NCBI RefSeq assembly: GCF_027595985.1
Contig: NC_073303.1
Coordinates: 324,193,679 to 324,257,678 of the forward strand
Reading direction: 5' to 3'
Length of the DNA stretch: 64,000 bases
Source of the DNA: Sorex araneus
Lineage: Eukaryota > Chordata > Mammalia > Eulipotyphla > Soricidae
Positions 18,263 through 30,082 of this stretch are shown in pieces. Numbering within the stretch: position 1 is the first letter of the stretch; each line of letters begins with the position of its first letter. Below the pieces are notes generated by a model. The model did no database searches. It saw only the letters and a program-made list of their open reading frames with translations, and was not told the DNA's origin. The translations under genes and the position numbers were made by a program.

Positions 18263-19218
18263 AAATAAACAAAACTATATAGGTCAGAACCAACGAAACA
18301 GCTCAGTGGACAGGGGCTTATGCCTTGCATGTAAAAGGACCAGAACTCTAGAGGGCCCCCATGCCCAGCACACAGCACACTACCAGACATGGCCCAGGTG
18401 GCCCCAGCACTACGGTGCCAGAGTAGACTGCATCACCATGCCTAAGTATTGAATAAACATAACGGATTGGCTGAGTGGCCAGGGCCCCATGAGCACTGAT
18501 TAACAGGGTCACACCCTCTAACCTCGCTGACCAAAACAAGAAAGTCTGAGAAACTGTCACAGCCAAAAGAAGCTTACACAATGAATATTAATACAGAAAT
18601 CTGGATAGAATCCAAGGACAGAAAAATAAAATTAAGTTAAAAACTTAAAAAATTGGAAAACTATGGTCTTACAATGTATCAAAGCTGGTGTAACAATTAT
18701 GATCAACATAACTATGCTAACTAAGAAATTGACTGGGGACAGTGGTAGCACAGTGGGTAGGCATTTCCTTGCATGAGGCTGAGCAGAGTTCAATCTCTGG
18801 CATCCCATATGGTCCCTAGAGCACCACCAGGAGTGACTACTGAGTGCAGAGCCAGGAATAACCCCTGAACATTGACCTGTGTGACCCAAAAAGCCAAGAA
18901 ATAGAATAAAGAAATTACCTACAGAGGAAGCTATCGCATAACCATCTACAACTTTAAAAATAAACATATAATTATTTAAAATAAAAAGGTTATCCTGGTA
19001 ATTTTAATGGTTGGGAACCAATGAATAATACATAATAATAATGTAATATATAATATATCTACCATTTCCACACCAAGCACCTACTCATCTCGTAGTCACT
19101 GTACTTCATACGGACTTTTTGTAATTTACAGCCTTTATCTCAATTTCACATCCTGTCTTCATCTTTATTTTTTTCAGAGTTCATTCTCTATCCCATCCCA
19201 TACTCTGGTATTTGAGGG

Positions 19219-19404
19219 GTTTTTTGGTTTTTTTTTTTTTTGGGGGGGGGTCACACCCGGCGATGCACAGGGGTTACTCCTGGCTCTGTGCTCAGGAATT
19301 ACTCCTGACAGTGCTCAGGGGACCATATGGGATGCTGGGAATCAAACCTGGGTTGACCGCGTGCAAGGCAAACGCCCTACCCGCTGGGCTATTGCTCCAG
19401 CCCC
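19219..19404 (-). mobile_element. Family A SINE
   Basis: A minus-oriented complete copy with poly(T)/poly(G) tail and flanking duplication TGGTATTTGAG (19207-19217 and 19405-19415). Confidence 0.92.
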
Positions 19405-19789
19405 TGGTATTTGAGTTTGACTCCAAAAGTCTCTGAGGTTTTCATGATCAAAAACTTTCTCATTACGTATTAATCACTTATTCTTCCTTTTTCCCCTTTA
19501 AAAAATTTTCCGGGGGAGGAGGAGGTTGAGGGTGTGGAGGGTCACACCTGGCGGTGCTCAAGTCTTACTCCTGGTTCTACACTCAGGGGTCATTCCTCGA
19601 GGACTAGTGGCTATAAGGGGTGCCAGGAACGTAATCCAGGTCAGCCAGAAAGCAAGGCAAGCACTTTTACTTGCTGTATTATCTCTCTAGCCCTTCCTCT
19701 TCAAATTTCTGTTAGTAGCATTCATTTTTCTACTATGAAATAATCATCATTTATAAGAAAAAAATCTGATTTCATGCAGTACATACATA

Positions 19790-20560
19790 CTTGAGTAATA
19801 GTTAAGTATACTTAATACAAAATTTACCATTTGAACAACTTTTCAGTTTATAGTTCTGTGGCATTATGTCACTACTGGTGAGCAAACAGCATCCTCTGTA
19901 CCACCCACCTTCAAAACTAAATCTATCCCAACTGAAACCTATACCCAGTAAAACAATGAAATTCCTAATCATTATTCCTTGCTGCCCTTAGCAACACCAT
20001 TCTACTTTCTGCCTTCATGAACTGTGCTCTAAGGTTACCTCGTAAGTGGGATTGATATGTCATTTTTATGAAGTTCATTTCACTTGGCATGTCTTCTAAA
20101 TTCACTGTACTGTAATATTTGTCAGAATTTCAGTCCTTATAAAGACTGAGCAAGTCCATCTTTTGCATGTACAGCCATGTTTTGTTTGTTTACCCATATG
20201 GGTTGCTTCCATACCTTTTGGTAAACAATGCTATCAATATTAGTGTTTGATATATTGTACAACGCACAATCAACAATATACTTTATGCCTAAATCTATCG
20301 TTTTCTTTTAGTTCTAAATCACGTCAAGCCCCAAATTGGAAAACATATATCCAATCTAATATTCTTTCAATTATTTTGATGTTTAATGCTTCCCATCTGC
20401 AGTGCCAATTAAAAAATACACAATGCCAATTTTAAATATTTTATCCCCTTACATAACTGAATATTTCTGGTACGTTAGTCTATTTCACTACCCTTTCTTT
20501 CCATTATTGTACCAATACCAAACTGGGTTTTCTGGGGTTTTGTTTTGGTTCATTTGTTTT
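19790..20560 (-). mobile_element. Ancient L1M fragment
   Basis: Diverged text matches the reverse of mammalian L1M: ACAAAATTTACCATTTGAAC, CCATTCTACTTTCTGCC, TGGGTTGCTTCCATACCTTT and TTGTACCAATACCAAACTG appear in order. Confidence 0.75.
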
Positions 20561-21384
20561 GTTTTGGTTCCCCTCACCATCTCTGCAGTTGAATACTCTA
20601 TTTTTACGGGACCATTTCTGTCAATAAGCCCAATACAGGCCTGATTCAGTACTTTGCACCTACAATATAGTACCGCTCAAGCTAAGTAGTGCTGAGGGTC
20701 AGCAGGGTCATACCCAGCAATGCTCAGGCAGCCATGTGCTCAAACCCTTTATTTCTCTACCTCTGAGTTATATAACTTAAATTATATTTTAGTGCATCCT
20801 CACCATTTTCACTTTTCAAACTTTTCCTGCCAATTCTCAACACATAAATTTCAGAATAATTTTGACAAGTTAGAAATGGTGTCACCTAAGGCAAAGAAAC
20901 AAATAAAAATAAAAATTAGGGACTAAAGCAATAGTATAACAGGTAGGGAGCTTGCCTTGCACATAGCCAACCTGGGTTTGCTCCTTGGCACACTTCATGG
21001 TCCTCTGAGCCCACCAGAAGTTAGCTCCACACAAAGTCAGGAGCACCAGTGGGTGTGGACCAAAAACCAAAAGGCCAAGACAAACAAACAAACAAACAAA
21101 AAAACCCTTAAAACCCATTTTTTAGAAGTTGAGGTAGGAAGTGGGCTTTCAGCTGGGAATCAAACATAAGTTCTCCCACTTGAGCCATGTACCCAAGTCA
21201 CTCATTTATAATTTACTTATTCCGTGTACAGGGATCATTTCTGGTGGGGTTAGGGGGTCATATGGGCTACTGGGGATCAGGTCTGGATCAGCAGCGTGCA
21301 AAGCAAGTGGTTTTACTTCCTATACTATCTCACTGGCCCTGATCATCGATAACTTTTAAACTGTAAAATAATGAGATGACTTTT

Positions 21385-21540
21385 CATTTAAAAGACTGAC
21401 AAAGATGAAGGCTGTTTGTTGGCAAGGGCTCCAAAAACCAGCATACTCATATATTGCTAGTGAGGGCGAAACTGAGATAAACTCTTCAGAGAGGAATCTG
21501 GCAGTCATTAAACTATAAATGCATAGCATCAGGGAGATAG
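21385..21540 (+). mobile_element. Ancient L1M fragment
   Basis: GTTGGCAAGGGCTCC, TACTCATATATTGCTAGTGA and GAGAGGAATCTGGCAGT are diverged forms of a known L1 3' region. Confidence 0.6.
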
Positions 21541-22108
21541 CTAAAAAGGTTTGAGGGAATGATTTGCCAGGTTAAGGTCATAGGTTTGATCTCTAGCACC
21601 ACAATCTTTCTGGCAGAGCAGTCCTGGTTGCCCTCAGTACTGAAAAAAAAAAAAAAGAAATATATGAAATTAAACTTTAAAGGGCTGGAGAGAAAAAAAA
21701 CAAATAAAGGGCCAGAGAGATAAGTAAGTACAGTGGGTAAAGTGCTTGCCCTGCACATGGCTGTCTGGGAAACCCCTTGATCCCCTATACCCCATATGGT
21801 TCTGGAGCACAAAGTCAAAAGTCTTGAGCACTGCTGAGTGGGACCAAAAACAAAAAATAAAAAAAAAAAGTTTATCTTTTGGGTGCACAAGAGCACTAGT
21901 ACAGTAGGTAGGATGCTTGCCTTGCACACGGATGACCCATGTTCTATCCCATAAAGTCATCATATAAAGTCCTCTGAACACAGAGCCAGGAGTAAGTCCT
22001 GTTCACTGCGGAGTGTGGTGGTGTGTGTGTGCGCAAAAATTAAATTTTAAGGATGGACTTTTTTCCAATAATTCAACTATTTATCATAAGACATACTAAA
22101 CAAACATG

Positions 22109-22143
22109 CAACTATATGTGTGTGTGTACACACACACACATAC
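22109..22143 (+). repeat. GT/CA microsatellite pair
   Basis: A TGTGTGTGTG run is followed directly by ACACACACAC, a self-complementary alternating tract. Confidence 0.85.
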
Positions 22144-22210
22144 ATTCAGTGAAATGTTATATGTATGCTCAAAACATGGAAGGGAACCTAAATTTTTTGT
22201 TTGGTTTTTG

Positions 22211-22384
22211 TTTTTGGGGGGCTTTTGGGGTCACATCTGGTGATGCCCAGGGGTTACTCCTGGCTCTGCACTCAGGAATTAATCCTGGCAGTGCACAGAG
22301 GAACCATATGGGATGCTGGGGATCAAACCCGGGTCAGGCAAGTGCAAGGCAAACGCCTCCCCACTATACTATCACTCTGGCTTC
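22211..22384 (-). mobile_element. Family A SINE
   Basis: A minus-oriented full copy with a few changes in the head and tail; the body is clearly family A. Confidence 0.88.
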
Positions 22385-23270
22385 AGGAATCTAAATATAT
22401 AAAAATATTCTCACACAAAAATAGCAATTTTTATGATGAAAATTAGTTAAATAGAATAAATCCTCAAAGAAAGTTTATTGTACCAGAGAGAGAATACAGG
22501 AAGTAAGGAGCTTGGCTTGTATGTGGCTGACCAAAGCTGGGATCCCTAGCACTGCCAGGAGTGACCCCTGAACACGGAGCCAGATAATAAACCGTAAGCA
22601 CCCTAGGTATACCTCCCCAAAGCCCCAAAAAGAAAATTAAGAAAAAAATTGACAAAAGGAAGCTTTTTTCAACACCTCTCTTCTGAAAACCCTCTAAATG
22701 TTGGGTGTGCCTCAGAATTTGATCCTAGAGCCCTCTGAATTTCTCACTCATACACTCTGGCACCAGAGCAGAAGTACAGTGTGTAGGGCATTTGCCTTGT
22801 ACAAGGCTGACCCAGGTTTGTCACCCAGAAACCTGTATCGTTCCCCAACTATAGCCAGGTATCAATCCCTGAACTCAGAGCCTGGGAGTACACTCTGAAC
22901 ACAGAGGGTATTGCCTAAGCAAACAAACAAAAATCAAATACTCTACAAAAGAACCGAACCTAGTATATGGCGTTTAGTACCACAGAACCAATAGACCTTT
23001 TCTAATACTCCACATATGTATATCCTCTGTTTTACCTGAAATCTTTTTAAGACTATCAAATAAGCCTATCAAACAAAACAGCTACAGAGAATTCTGGATT
23101 TTCCCTGTCAAGTCTCTGCCTCCACAACACCTAACCATCTACTTCATTTCAGTAAAGGGTAGTGTTCTCCATCCAACAGTAAATCAAATATTGAAAAATG
23201 TTAACTTCAACCCTAATAAAGACTTCAAATTAAATTACCAAATACTTTCCTTAGCAAGCTACATAGTCAG

Positions 23271-23450
23271 GGGGCTGGAGCGATAGCACGGGCGGGTAGG
23301 GCATTTGCCTTGCACGTGGCCGACCCGGGTTCGAGTCCCAGCACCCCATATAGTCCCCTGAGCACTGCCAGGGGTAATTCATGAGTGCAGAGCCAGGAGT
23401 AACCCCTGTGCATCGCTGGGTGTGACCCAAAGAGAAAAAAAACAAAAAAC
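23271..23450 (+). mobile_element. Family A SINE with altered A box
   Basis: A full copy flanked by CAAGCTACATA repeats (about 23255-23265 and 23450-23460). Two extra bases in CACGGGCGGGTAGG change the usual CACAGCGGGTAGG around the A box. Confidence 0.9.
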
Positions 23451-23734
23451 AAGCTACATATCTACACTAAACGTAGAATAAAATCTGAATTCAAACTAAA
23501 CCATCTATACTAGAAAAGCATAATTAACAGATAGGTGAAAGAATTTAAAATCCCTTAAATTTCGACTAGAAGATAGTAAAGGGCTAAGGCAACTGCCATC
23601 TAACTCACCAGACCACACAGTTCAATTCCTCTCTCCACCTACTCCCTGCACTGCATATGGTACCCAAGAGCACTGCCAGGAATAAGTTGTGAACACCACA
23701 GGATGTACCCACACACACACACCAAAACAATTAG

Positions 23735-23970
23735 CACTGTCGTCCCGTTGTTCATCAATTTGCTCAAGCGGGCACCAGTAACGTCTCCATTGTGAGATTT
23801 GTTACTGTTTTTGGCACATTGAATATGCCACAGGTAGCTTGCCAGGCTCTGTCGTGCAGGCGGGATACTCTCGGTAGCTTGCACGGCTCTCCAAGAGGGA
23901 CAGAAGAATCGAACCCAGGTCGGCCTCATGCAAGGCAAATGCCCAACCTGCTGTGCTATCGCTTCAGTCC
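23735..23970 (-). mobile_element. Family B SINE
   Basis: A complete minus-oriented copy; the flanks repeat ACACCAAAACAATTA/ACACTAAAACAATAA. Confidence 0.92.
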
Positions 23971-24000
23971 ACACTAAAACAATAACTACATAAATTTAAA

Positions 24001-24002
<2 letters not shown>

Positions 24003-24053
<51 letters not shown>
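24003..24053 (+). repeat. (CA)n microsatellite
   Basis: About 25 uninterrupted CA units, shortly after a family B SINE. Confidence 0.97.
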
Positions 24054-24056
<3 letters not shown>

Positions 24057-25153
24057 ATTGAGAAGCAGAAGATTAAGCAGAACCAAAAACAGAGTACAGG
24101 TTTTTAAGGCGCATGCGTTGGGTCCTGTCAGAACCCAGTCCAATCCCGGGCACTTCACCATAAAATTTACACAGTAGATTAATGCTGAGATTGTTTTCAC
24201 ACTGCCAAATATCTGCCCATAAAATGTCATATCTGACAATACACTTACAGCTTTTAAACAAAATTATCTATTTGCTCTGGGTCTGTAACATTTTCCCCCA
24301 GAATTCCTGTGCTGGATACTTAAAATATTCACCAGCAACTGAATGAGCAGGTATAGGTTCTAATATACTAAAAATGAGTTGCTGAGTTTGCTGAGCCCTA
24401 CAGGGCTCTAATTGTGCAACTTCTACAAGCCAGCAGAGGGCTGCAACAGATCAAGGAAAATGGTTAGTAAACTTTTATCTCTGGCACAAGAGAAAAAACA
24501 AAACGTCCCCGGAACCACCAAAGTTGTAAGCAGAAATACCAAGAGCCATTACATATTCACTTCACTATCAACAATTCTAAAAGAGTTAAGAGGAATATTT
24601 CTCAATTCTGAAAACCAAAAACATCTATAAGAGAACTGGCAACCAACATTCTTTTCTTGAAAAATCATGTGCTTTAGAAACTAAATCAGTCCAGATGAGT
24701 TAGCAATTTGCCATGACCTTAAGACTCACTGACCATAGCTACTACCAGATTAATACTCCTAAAATGATTATTTCATTAGGTTCCTCTCACCTGTTAATTC
24801 TGTTATGCATATAGAAAAATACTGACATTAACTTTCTTCACCTATATCTGAAATAAGATTTCTATCCAAAGTATATAATCTTATTTTCAACTAACTTCAA
24901 TCAGAACCCTATATAAAAAACTACCTAAGACTTTCATGATCCTATACAGTCATATACAACACTATGCAATTCACAATATGCACTACAGTTAAAACAAATA
25001 GGTCACTGAGTAAACTGAGAAAAGAAAAACCACCAATTGGTCTAGAGAAATAAAAAATACTACTGTAAGAGAAGTTGTACAAAGACAGAGAAATGAGTTC
25101 CCTTGGATTAATGAGCAATGTGTCAAGGAGTGCTACACAAGAAGCTTCAACTG

Positions 25154-25374
25154 GGGCTGGAGAGATAGCACAGCAGGTAGGGCGTTGGCCTTGCACTCGG
25201 CCAACCCGGGTTCAAGTTTGCCTTGCACGTGGCCAACCCGGGTTCAAATCCCAGCATCCCATATGGTCTCCTGAGCACGGCCAGGGGTAATTCCTGAGTG
25301 CAGAGCCAGGAGTAACCCCTGTGCATCGCCAGGTGTGACCCAAAAATAAAAATAAATAAAAAATAAATTAAAAA
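25154..25374 (+). mobile_element. Family A SINE with duplicated B box
   Basis: The copy is flanked by perfect AAGCTTCAACTG repeats (25142-25153 and 25375-25386). A 32-base internal duplication puts two B boxes in a row, GGTTCAAG at 25209 and GGTTCAAATC at 25241, each preceded by CTTGCAC-GGCCAACCCG. Confidence 0.93.
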
Positions 25375-26159
25375 AAGCTTCAACTGAATTTGTAATATTT
25401 AATTTTTAAACTGATAGACAGGTGCTCATTATGCTACTTATCTATTAACTTATTTGTAACACTTCAAAGTAAAAAAAGTTTTGGTATTTTAAGTTTGCCA
25501 ACTCTCTACTACCCCTCAAAGACAAGCGTTAATCCTTGCAACATCAAATGCCTGGCAGAATTCTAAGTATTACTCCGAATTTAATCCCAAATAATGCCTT
25601 ACCTCACTTTATTGCCAAAAAAAAGAAAACAAAAAGTCTGAAATAAAAAAAGGAATATTTAATTGCTTAGATCACTTTAACCACAGCACATAAAATATAA
25701 GAGATCTGGAATAAAGTTCACAACATTAAAAAGGAGTAAGTTACAATAATCAATACTTCTGTTATAAAGCCTATAATCATGAAAATCATCTTTACTTACC
25801 CCCAAATTCCATAAGCAGTTACAGGTAGCTGAAATTAGAACCCTAATCCACAATTACCAATATTATTTCTAATCCACATGCAACATCACTGCCCCCAACA
25901 AAATAACAGTATAGTAGTTATAACCTGCTTCCATTATAACCAAAATGGTTATTAGGGCTTTAAAACAGGGTTGAATTATTTCATTTTAATTCAGACAAGG
26001 TCCACTATCCTCTTCTATATTCACTCTACTGCAGGGAATTTAGAATAGCTATAGTTTTCATAGTATTTTAAATAAAATATACCCGAAACTAGTTTAGAAA
26101 GTAGTATGTATTCTTGGTAGCTCCTCTGGCCAAAATAGTTCTGAATTATAAACAATCTC

Positions 26160-26393
26160 CCTGTCATCCCATTGCTCATCGATTTGCTCGAGCGGGCACC
26201 AGTAATGCCTCCATTGTGAGACTTGTTACTATTTTTGGCATATCGAATACACCACGGGTAGCTTGCCAGGCTCTGCTGTGCGGGCGAGATGCTCTTGGTA
26301 GCTTGCCAGGCTCTCCGAGAGGGGTGGAGGAATTGAACCAGGGTGGCCACATGTAAGGCAAATGCCCTACCACTGTGCTATTGCTCCAGCCCC
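26160..26393 (-). mobile_element. Family B SINE
   Basis: A complete minus-oriented copy with CTGTCATCCCATTGCTCATC at its tail end and GCTCCAGCCCC at its head. Confidence 0.91.
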
Positions 26394-27764
26394 TCTCCCT
26401 ACCAAGGAGAATAATGAGATACATGTTATGAGGGACCTGACATCAGTCTATCTCCTAAATTCACTGAATCCTTAATAGTAGAAAGACTGGTCCTGTCACA
26501 CCTCTAATCCAAATAGACAGAATACCTATCTATATTGTTTCATGTTTTAAAGTAAAATACCGCAATATCATCACACAAATGTTTTAAACTGTGGGAGGGG
26601 AAAGGACAGGTGTTCTATGCATGGTACAAATACTAAATAGCTATATCTACTAAAGGAAATGGGCCAAAAAATTCTCAAAATACAAGCTTTCATTTAAAAA
26701 TACATGAAATAGATTTTATTCTTTGACCTTTTTTTTTTTTTTTTTTGAGCCACATCAGCTGTACTCAGGTTCTACTCCTCACTCTTGCATTCAAGGATTA
26801 CTCCTGGCAGTCTTTCCAGGACAAATCAATTGTGATGCCAGGGATTAAGCCTGGGTACCGCCACATGCAAGACAAGCACTCTACCTCCGCCCGCTGTTCT
26901 ATCCCTCCAGCTCTCTATTTTTAAAAATAACTATTTCAGAATATAAAACCATAGCGCACCTTTCCCCCAAATACAATTTCCAAAGATCTGCACTGTAACT
27001 TCAAAATGTTTACAAGAACTTTATTACTAATCCTTCTAAACTGTATTTTTTGGGGGGTGGGTACACACCATGGTGCACAGGGCTCACTCCTGGCTCTGCA
27101 CTCACAGTTCACTTCTGGCAGATTCAGGGAACCATATGGGGTACTAGAGATTGAGCACAGGTCAGCTGTGTGCAAGTCAAGTAAGTGCCCTAATCACTAT
27201 TCTATCTCTCCAGTTTCATCCTCTGAGATGCTAAATTCCATGCAAGCAGAAACATCTTTTTTGGATATGACTGGTACCTACAGCCTAAGAATTCTTCCTC
27301 CCTGCACCCCCCATCACCCAGCCCCCCCTTTTTTTGCTTTTGCTTTGTTTTGGGTTTGGGGCCACACCTAGCAATGCTCAGGGGTTACTCCTGATCCTCA
27401 CTCAAGACTCACTCCTGGTGGTGCTCAGGGAAACATGGGGTACCGGATATCAAACCCAGGTTGGCTGCATGCAAGGCAAGAGTCTTATCCACTTTGAACT
27501 ATCTCCCCAAATTCAAATATTTGATCTCCTGATTTGAATGCTGTATTACTTCTATAATTGGTTTCTAAGAAAATCACTTAATACATGTTATTTCCTTTTC
27601 TTAGAAGTTCATTTATATGAGGCTCCTTGTCCTAGTAATCCCATGATTACTTTTCTCTTTTGCTACCCATCTTTTCTCCCACACTGCCAATTCTTTCTTT
27701 TATGGCTGTCACTGGCATTGCAGTGAAATCTTGGTCACTTAATACATGCTTCTCTTTAGAGCAG

Positions 27765-27950
27765 AGGTTTCCAAAACTCATTTGGTCTACCACCCACAGA
27801 AATCTACCATCTACCTTCTTTCAGTGGACAATGAGAAAGTGCACTCGCACATTTCAGCCAAGCCAACTATTGATCCGCCACCCTAAGTCATTTCAGTTCT
27901 GGAGGGTAAAAGGAGGAGCAGAAGAGGAGACAGTATAGCTCACTTTAAGA
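27765..27950. mobile_element. hAT-like DNA transposon fragment
   Basis: AGAGGTTTCCAAAACTCATT and TTGGTCTACCACCCAC resemble the ends of old mammalian hAT elements (CAGNGGTTCTCAAAC type). A similar, differently diverged sequence occurs at 58030. Confidence 0.35.
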
Positions 27951-27978
27951 AATACCACTTTTAGTATTATTTTTCAAA

Positions 27979-28105
27979 GTATCACTGTATTACTGTCATC
28001 GCGTTCCTCATCAATTTGCTCGCATGGGCACCAGTAACGTCTCCATTGTGAGATTTGTTACTGTTTTTGGCATATCGAATACATCATGGGTAGATTGCCA
28101 GGCAC
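27979..28105 (-). mobile_element. Family B SINE, truncated
   Basis: Only the tail-side half is present, from TATCACTGTATTACTGTCAT to GATTGCCAGGCAC. The tRNA head is missing. Confidence 0.82.
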
Positions 28106-28173
28106 TACTTTTACTTTAGAATGTAATCCATTATCTTCACTGGGCTAAATTTATTTACCATGTACCTTTCTAC

Positions 28174-28411
28174 GGACCGGAGTGATAGCACAGTGGGCAG
28201 GGTGTTTGCCTTGCACGCAGCTGACCTGGGTTTGATTCCTCCGTCCCTCTTGGAGAGCCCGGGAAGCTACAGAGTATCTCACTGCATGGCAGAGCCTGGC
28301 AAGCTACCCGTGGCGTATTCGATATGCCAAAAACAATAAGAGTCTCACAATGGAGATGTTACTGGTGCCTGCTCGAGCAAGTTGATTAACAATGGGATGA
28401 GAGTGCTCAAT

Positions 28412-28476
<65 letters not shown>
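28174..28476 (+). mobile_element. Family B SINE with a GA tail
   Basis: The body (28174-28410) is followed directly by a (GA)n array to about 28474. The imperfect flanking match CTTTCTAC (before 28174) and CTTTCTAT (after the array) puts the array inside the inserted unit, as its tail. Confidence 0.85.
28411..28474 (+). repeat. (GA)n microsatellite at a SINE tail
   Basis: About 32 GA units with one AAAG break, directly following a family B SINE body. Confidence 0.95.
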
Positions 28477-28477
<1 letters not shown>

Positions 28478-29479
28478 CTTTCTATACCAACCAGAAAGCA
28501 AGAATACTGTCCACTTATTTCATGTCTCTTTTGTTTACTGAATGCAAACCCTTAAGGAGGTAAATATACTACCTTCCCTCTATATTCTCCCAAATACCTG
28601 GCTTACTGACGCTAGCTGCAGTGCTATGCACAAATTAAAAAGTTGTTAATTATGTGGTGTCTATTCCCTCTTATTGTATCCACAGTATTCATTCTGGTAA
28701 AATGAAAATTCAGAAATAAAATGATTTTTTAAAAAAGGTAATTTTCAAATTCAATATCCAGAAAAAATAAAAATCACATTTTCAGGCTGAATCATTCAAG
28801 ATCTTACACTCTTTGTAAAAGCCTACAATCTATAATTATTCTTCCCCAAAAAACTTAATACTTATCACTTTTTTTTTCTCTTAATATCCTGAAACTTCTT
28901 TGAAAGTATCATTTTGTAAGTAAGCCCTTGGTCACTGATTTTAAGCTTAATTTCATCTATAAAATAGTAAGAAGATAAAAGGCACCATAAGGAGCCAAAG
29001 AAAAGTTACACAGAGCATCTATTCTCCACTAAAGTATATTTATAAATACATCTCTACAGCTAATTGGTCAAAGAAATATTAAGAAATATAACATGTATAA
29101 GAATCTTCGATACACAAAGAACATCACTGAGGTGAAGAACCAACTTTTACTATAGTTTTAATTTTAACAGTGAACATTTATTAACTATAAAATTTAAAAA
29201 TCCTAGTAAGAATCACCAATTCTTTCCTTCCTCCTGCATCCCTCCCAAGTCAGGATCAAACCCCAGGACCTCATACATGTAAGGTTAGTGTTCTACGACT
29301 GAATTATATCCCTGTTCCTAAAAATAATTCAGATTCTTTATGCCAGTGCTAGAATTTTGAGAAGTAGAACAGAGGGGGAAAATGGTCAAGGGTATTATGT
29401 GTGAATTTCAAGAAAAAGCAATTATTTGCCCATGTATTAACTCAAATCCATGTAACTAAAATCAAAAGCACTTTTACCG

Positions 29480-29653
29480 GGGGCTGGAGCGATAGCACAG
29501 TGGGTAGGGCGTTTGCCTTGCACGAGGCTGGCCCCGGGTTCGATTTCCAACATCCCATACAGTCCCCCGAGCATCGCCAGGAGTGATTCCTGACTGCAGT
29601 CAGGAGTAACCCCTGAGCATAGCAGGGTATGACACAAAAAGAAAAAAAAAAAA
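29480..29653 (+). mobile_element. Family A SINE
   Basis: A full copy with poly(A) tail, flanked by perfect AAAAGCACTTTTACC repeats. This marks a recent insertion. Confidence 0.93.
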
Positions 29654-29897
29654 AAAAGCACTTTTACCACAGTTAAAAGCCTCAAAACACAAAATGGTAT
29701 TAGAAACAAATTTAATAATACAATTTAAACTTAGTAACAACAGTTAGGTAGAGGCATTGGGTATTTGCATAAAGAGTGACACTAGCTCCCCTAAAGAGCT
29801 GAAGGGGAAGTAATCAAGTAGGGGAAAAAGACAAGAAAAGGAAAAATGAGTAAGCCAATTTGCTGTCAAACTTTCCTGTTTATTTTCTTTTTCTTTT

Positions 29898-30082
29898 CTT
29901 TTCTCTTTTTTTTTTTTTTGGTTTTTGGGTCACACCCGGCAATGCATGGGGTTAGTCCTGGCTCTTTACTCAGGAATTACCCCTGGCGGTGCTCAGGGGA
30001 CCATATGGGATGCTGGGATTAGAACCCGGGTCGGCCGCGTGCAAGGCAAACACCCTACCCGCTGTGCTATCGCTCCAGCCCC
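29898..30082 (-). mobile_element. Family A SINE
   Basis: A minus-oriented full copy with poly(T) start; the flanks repeat CCTGTTTATTTTC. Confidence 0.92.

Noticed and set aside
24108..24120. NRF1-like GGCGCATGCGTT
   Set aside because: It lies outside any CpG island, next to a CA microsatellite in an intron, with no promoter features around it.
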